Below the pieces are notes generated by a model, which searched no databases, was not told the origin of the DNA, and saw nothing but the letters and a program-made list of their open reading frames with translations. From Candidatus Faecousia intestinigallinarum (lineage in GTDB: Bacteria; Bacillota; Clostridia; Oscillospirales; Oscillospiraceae): 54,715 nucleotides of DNA. Below, one piece after another: positions 52,953 to 54,715 of the stretch. Every line of letters begins with the position of its first letter. The stretch's first letter is position 1. Made by a program: the position numbers and the translations under genes. The DNA is taken from the NCBI GenBank assembly GCA_018715805.1, contig DVKX01000031.1:1-54715 (forward strand). The letters are read 5' to 3'.

Positions 52953-54715
52953 ATGAAACGCTTATTTGCTCTGTTGCTTGCGATAGCAATGGTTTTTACC
53001 CTTGTTGCTTGCGGGGATATGACAAGGAACGAAACGCCTTTGTTAGATGCCCCAGAAAATACAACGCCAAGCGCAACAATGAATCCGGGGCAAAACTCAG
53101 TGAACTTATCAGATGAAATATCAAAAGCTATTGAATTGGGCATTGCAGATGACAACACAGCAAAGAAACTAACGGATCATATTACTTATCAGGACTTCTG
53201 TTCTATGATAGACTCCCTTGTGGAGCTTCTTACACCTGAGCAAATGAATGATTGGCAGTCCCGTTCTGCATTGTTCCATGATAGCAGGGAACTGATGAAC
53301 CGCATGGAGGGCGCCATTGTGTTCTTATACGCAGCAGAGTGTATGAATTTGGACACTGTCGGCTTTGAATATAATATTCCGTTGGAGGACTTTGTGGCTC
53401 CCGGAACTGATTTTTGGGCGGGTGCTACAGTGAATAATAGTCTGTTGCCAAATGTCCACGACCCATATTTTGCCGAGGAACTCTTAGATACGGATTACAG
53501 TTGGCGTTGTGAGGAAACCTATTGGAACAGCGCAATACGTTTTGTTGAGTATTATTCTTATGGCAATGGTAAAACCTATTTTGATTACGATGAAGCGTAT
53601 TTGCTGAATCTTGGTGAACCGTTTACTTATGAGGCCGCAGTATGTGCTTTGGAGCGGCTTTATGAAACAGGGCTGTTCGCACAGTATGTTCCTGTGGAGG
53701 AGGTTTCCTATGTGGCTTCGGAGGCGCTTGTGTCCAATGCTGCAAAGTTGCCGGAAGCATCTGAAAAGTCTTTACCGGATTGGCACGGTTGTACTATAGC
53801 TATGCGCTCATGGGCGGGCGTAAATTATGCCGGTATGTATTACGAAGAGGAGGAAATTGCGGTACTTTCAGAGCAAGGCTTTAATTTTGTCCGTGTACCC
53901 CTACAGTCCTGGCAATTTTTTAAGGGAGAGGATTTTTCGCAGGTCAATCCACAGGCGCTTCTTAATTTGAATCAGCTTATTGAATGGTGCGCTGAATATG
54001 GTATTCATATTTGCATCGACCTTCACGATATGCCCGGGTTTTATACCGGAGGTGACGATGCCGCCATTGACTTGTTCGAGAACGAGGATCGTCAGCAGCT
54101 CTTTGTTGATTTTTGGACTTTTTTTGCAACCTACTATGAAGATGTTCCCACGAACCTACTCAGCTTCAACTTGCTGAATGAACCGCATGCCAGCGGAGAG
54201 TTGGACAGCACCGTTTATGCCAATGTAATGCGTCCTGCCATTGCGGCCATTCGTGATGTCAATTCCAACAGAATTATCTTTGCTGACATGATCGACTTTA
54301 TCAATGGTACACCTGTGTATGAATTGGTCGATACGGGTGTGGCACAGGCATGGCATCCTTATTTTTTGGATGCGACGGCTACAGCTTGGCCGGCCAATTT
54401 TATCAACGGGTTTATTCATAGAGAAAACGGAACACTTACACTGAATGGAAACTTTCCTGCAAATACTTCTTTACAATTTGTGATTACAAGCTTCCATGCT
54501 ATGGGAGAATTGGCTGTATTAGCTAACGGAGTCGAAGTATCCACCCTTGCCCTTGGCGGTGAAGCAATCGGTGAAAACGGTTGTATCAATATCGGCGAGG
54601 AAGGAACAGGTGGTGAATATAGAGATTATGAAGGCGTGATGTTAGAGGTTAAACTCCCTACGGCAGCATCTCAAATTAAACTTGAACTGAGCGACTCGTG
54701 GTGGTATAGAATCAA
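52953..54715 (+). CDS. GH5-family glycoside hydrolase lipoprotein with SLH-like repeats, partial at the window edge
   Basis: Runs off the right edge; 587 codons are visible with no stop. Lipoprotein signal MKRLFALLLAIAMVFTLVAC with Cys 20, following AGGAGG. Residues about 50-260 contain two SLH-like repeats (AIELGIADDNTAKKL with ITYQDF; SAIRFVEYYSYGNGKTYFDY with PFTYEAAV). A GH5 barrel follows: GVNYAGM, GFNFVRVPLQSW, IHICIDLHD, then LSFNLLNEPHA with the acid/base Glu 410, and QAWHPYF. Then comes a beta-rich insertion (NGFIHRENGTLTLNGNF); the nucleophile Glu must lie beyond the edge. Likely acts on beta-glucans or mannans at the cell surface. Base composition is lower in G+C than its neighbours, suggesting transfer. 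Confidence 0.9.
   Translation, partial: MKRLFALLLAIAMVFTLVACGDMTRNETPLLDAPENTTPSATMNPGQNSVNLSDEISKAIELGIADDNTAKKLTDHITYQDFCSMIDSLVELLTPEQMNDWQSRSALFHDSRELMNRMEGAIVFLYAAECMNLDTVGFEYNIPLEDFVAPGTDFWAGATVNNSLLPNVHDPYFAEELLDTDYSWRCEETYWNSAIRFVEYYSYGNGKTYFDYDEAYLLNLGEPFTYEAAVCALERLYETGLFAQYVPVEEVSYVASEALVSNAAKLPEASEKSLPDWHGCTIAMRSWAGVNYAGMYYEEEEIAVLSEQGFNFVRVPLQSWQFFKGEDFSQVNPQALLNLNQLIEWCAEYGIHICIDLHDMPGFYTGGDDAAIDLFENEDRQQLFVDFWTFFATYYEDVPTNLLSFNLLNEPHASGELDSTVYANVMRPAIAAIRDVNSNRIIFADMIDFINGTPVYELVDTGVAQAWHPYFLDATATAWPANFINGFIHRENGTLTLNGNFPANTSLQFVITSFHAMGELAVLANGVEVSTLALGGEAIGENGCINIGEEGTGGEYRDYEGVMLEVKLPTAASQIKLELSDSWWYRI

Overview
The window looks like the chromosome of a G+C-rich, spore-forming Gram-positive gut anaerobe, probably a clostridial Oscillospiraceae-type organism. 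That rests on sporulation genes (sigK, yabP, yabQ), Firmicute-style ABC lipoproteins, paired glgC/glgD subunits, pyruvate phosphate dikinase, azlCD and a divIC-yabR block. The species cannot be named from this sequence.

Layout. 1-3540 is visibly A+T-richer and resembles the edge of a mobile element: a cytosine methyltransferase cut by the window edge, a serine recombinase, a small helix-turn-helix protein and a larger XRE regulator. 3641-12711 is a leftward oligopeptide (Opp-type) ABC transporter operon, oppA-oppB-oppC-oppD-oppF-DUF3899, in which oppA, oppC, oppD and oppF are all much longer than usual. A rightward MFS transporter (13419) and leftward ppdK follow. 17552-25510 is a leftward glycogen/alpha-glucan cluster: glgB, glgC, glgD, glgA, a GH13 enzyme and a small Cys-rich protein. 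A rightward mgtE at 25947 has a structured leader with a small upstream ORF. 27506-33687 is a leftward envelope block (U32 peptidase, maf, mreC, mreD, PBP2), divergent from lspA, a pseudouridine synthase and a HAD phosphatase.

A Gly-Arg-His tRNA cluster (36153-36405) is followed by three tiny genes, one of them an XRE regulator. 37234-44295 is a carbohydrate locus: GatD-like dehydrogenase and AlsE-like hexulose-phosphate epimerase (leftward), a DeoR regulator, and a divergent AfuABC-like ABC importer. Together they suggest import of a phosphorylated sugar or sugar alcohol and its conversion to a glycolytic hexose phosphate.

The right end carries a DUF2975/HTH pair, a GNAT acetyltransferase, sigK, azlCD, a secreted SLH protein, a purine permease behind a purine riboswitch, the yabP-yabQ-divIC-yabR sporulation/division block, and the start of an A+T-richer gene for a GH5 lipoprotein that runs off the right edge.

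Most promising for new biology: the Opp transporter with insertions in several subunits, the structured mgtE leader with its uORF, the sugar-phosphate locus, the small-protein trio next to the tRNAs, and the yabQ frame that reads right through divIC.
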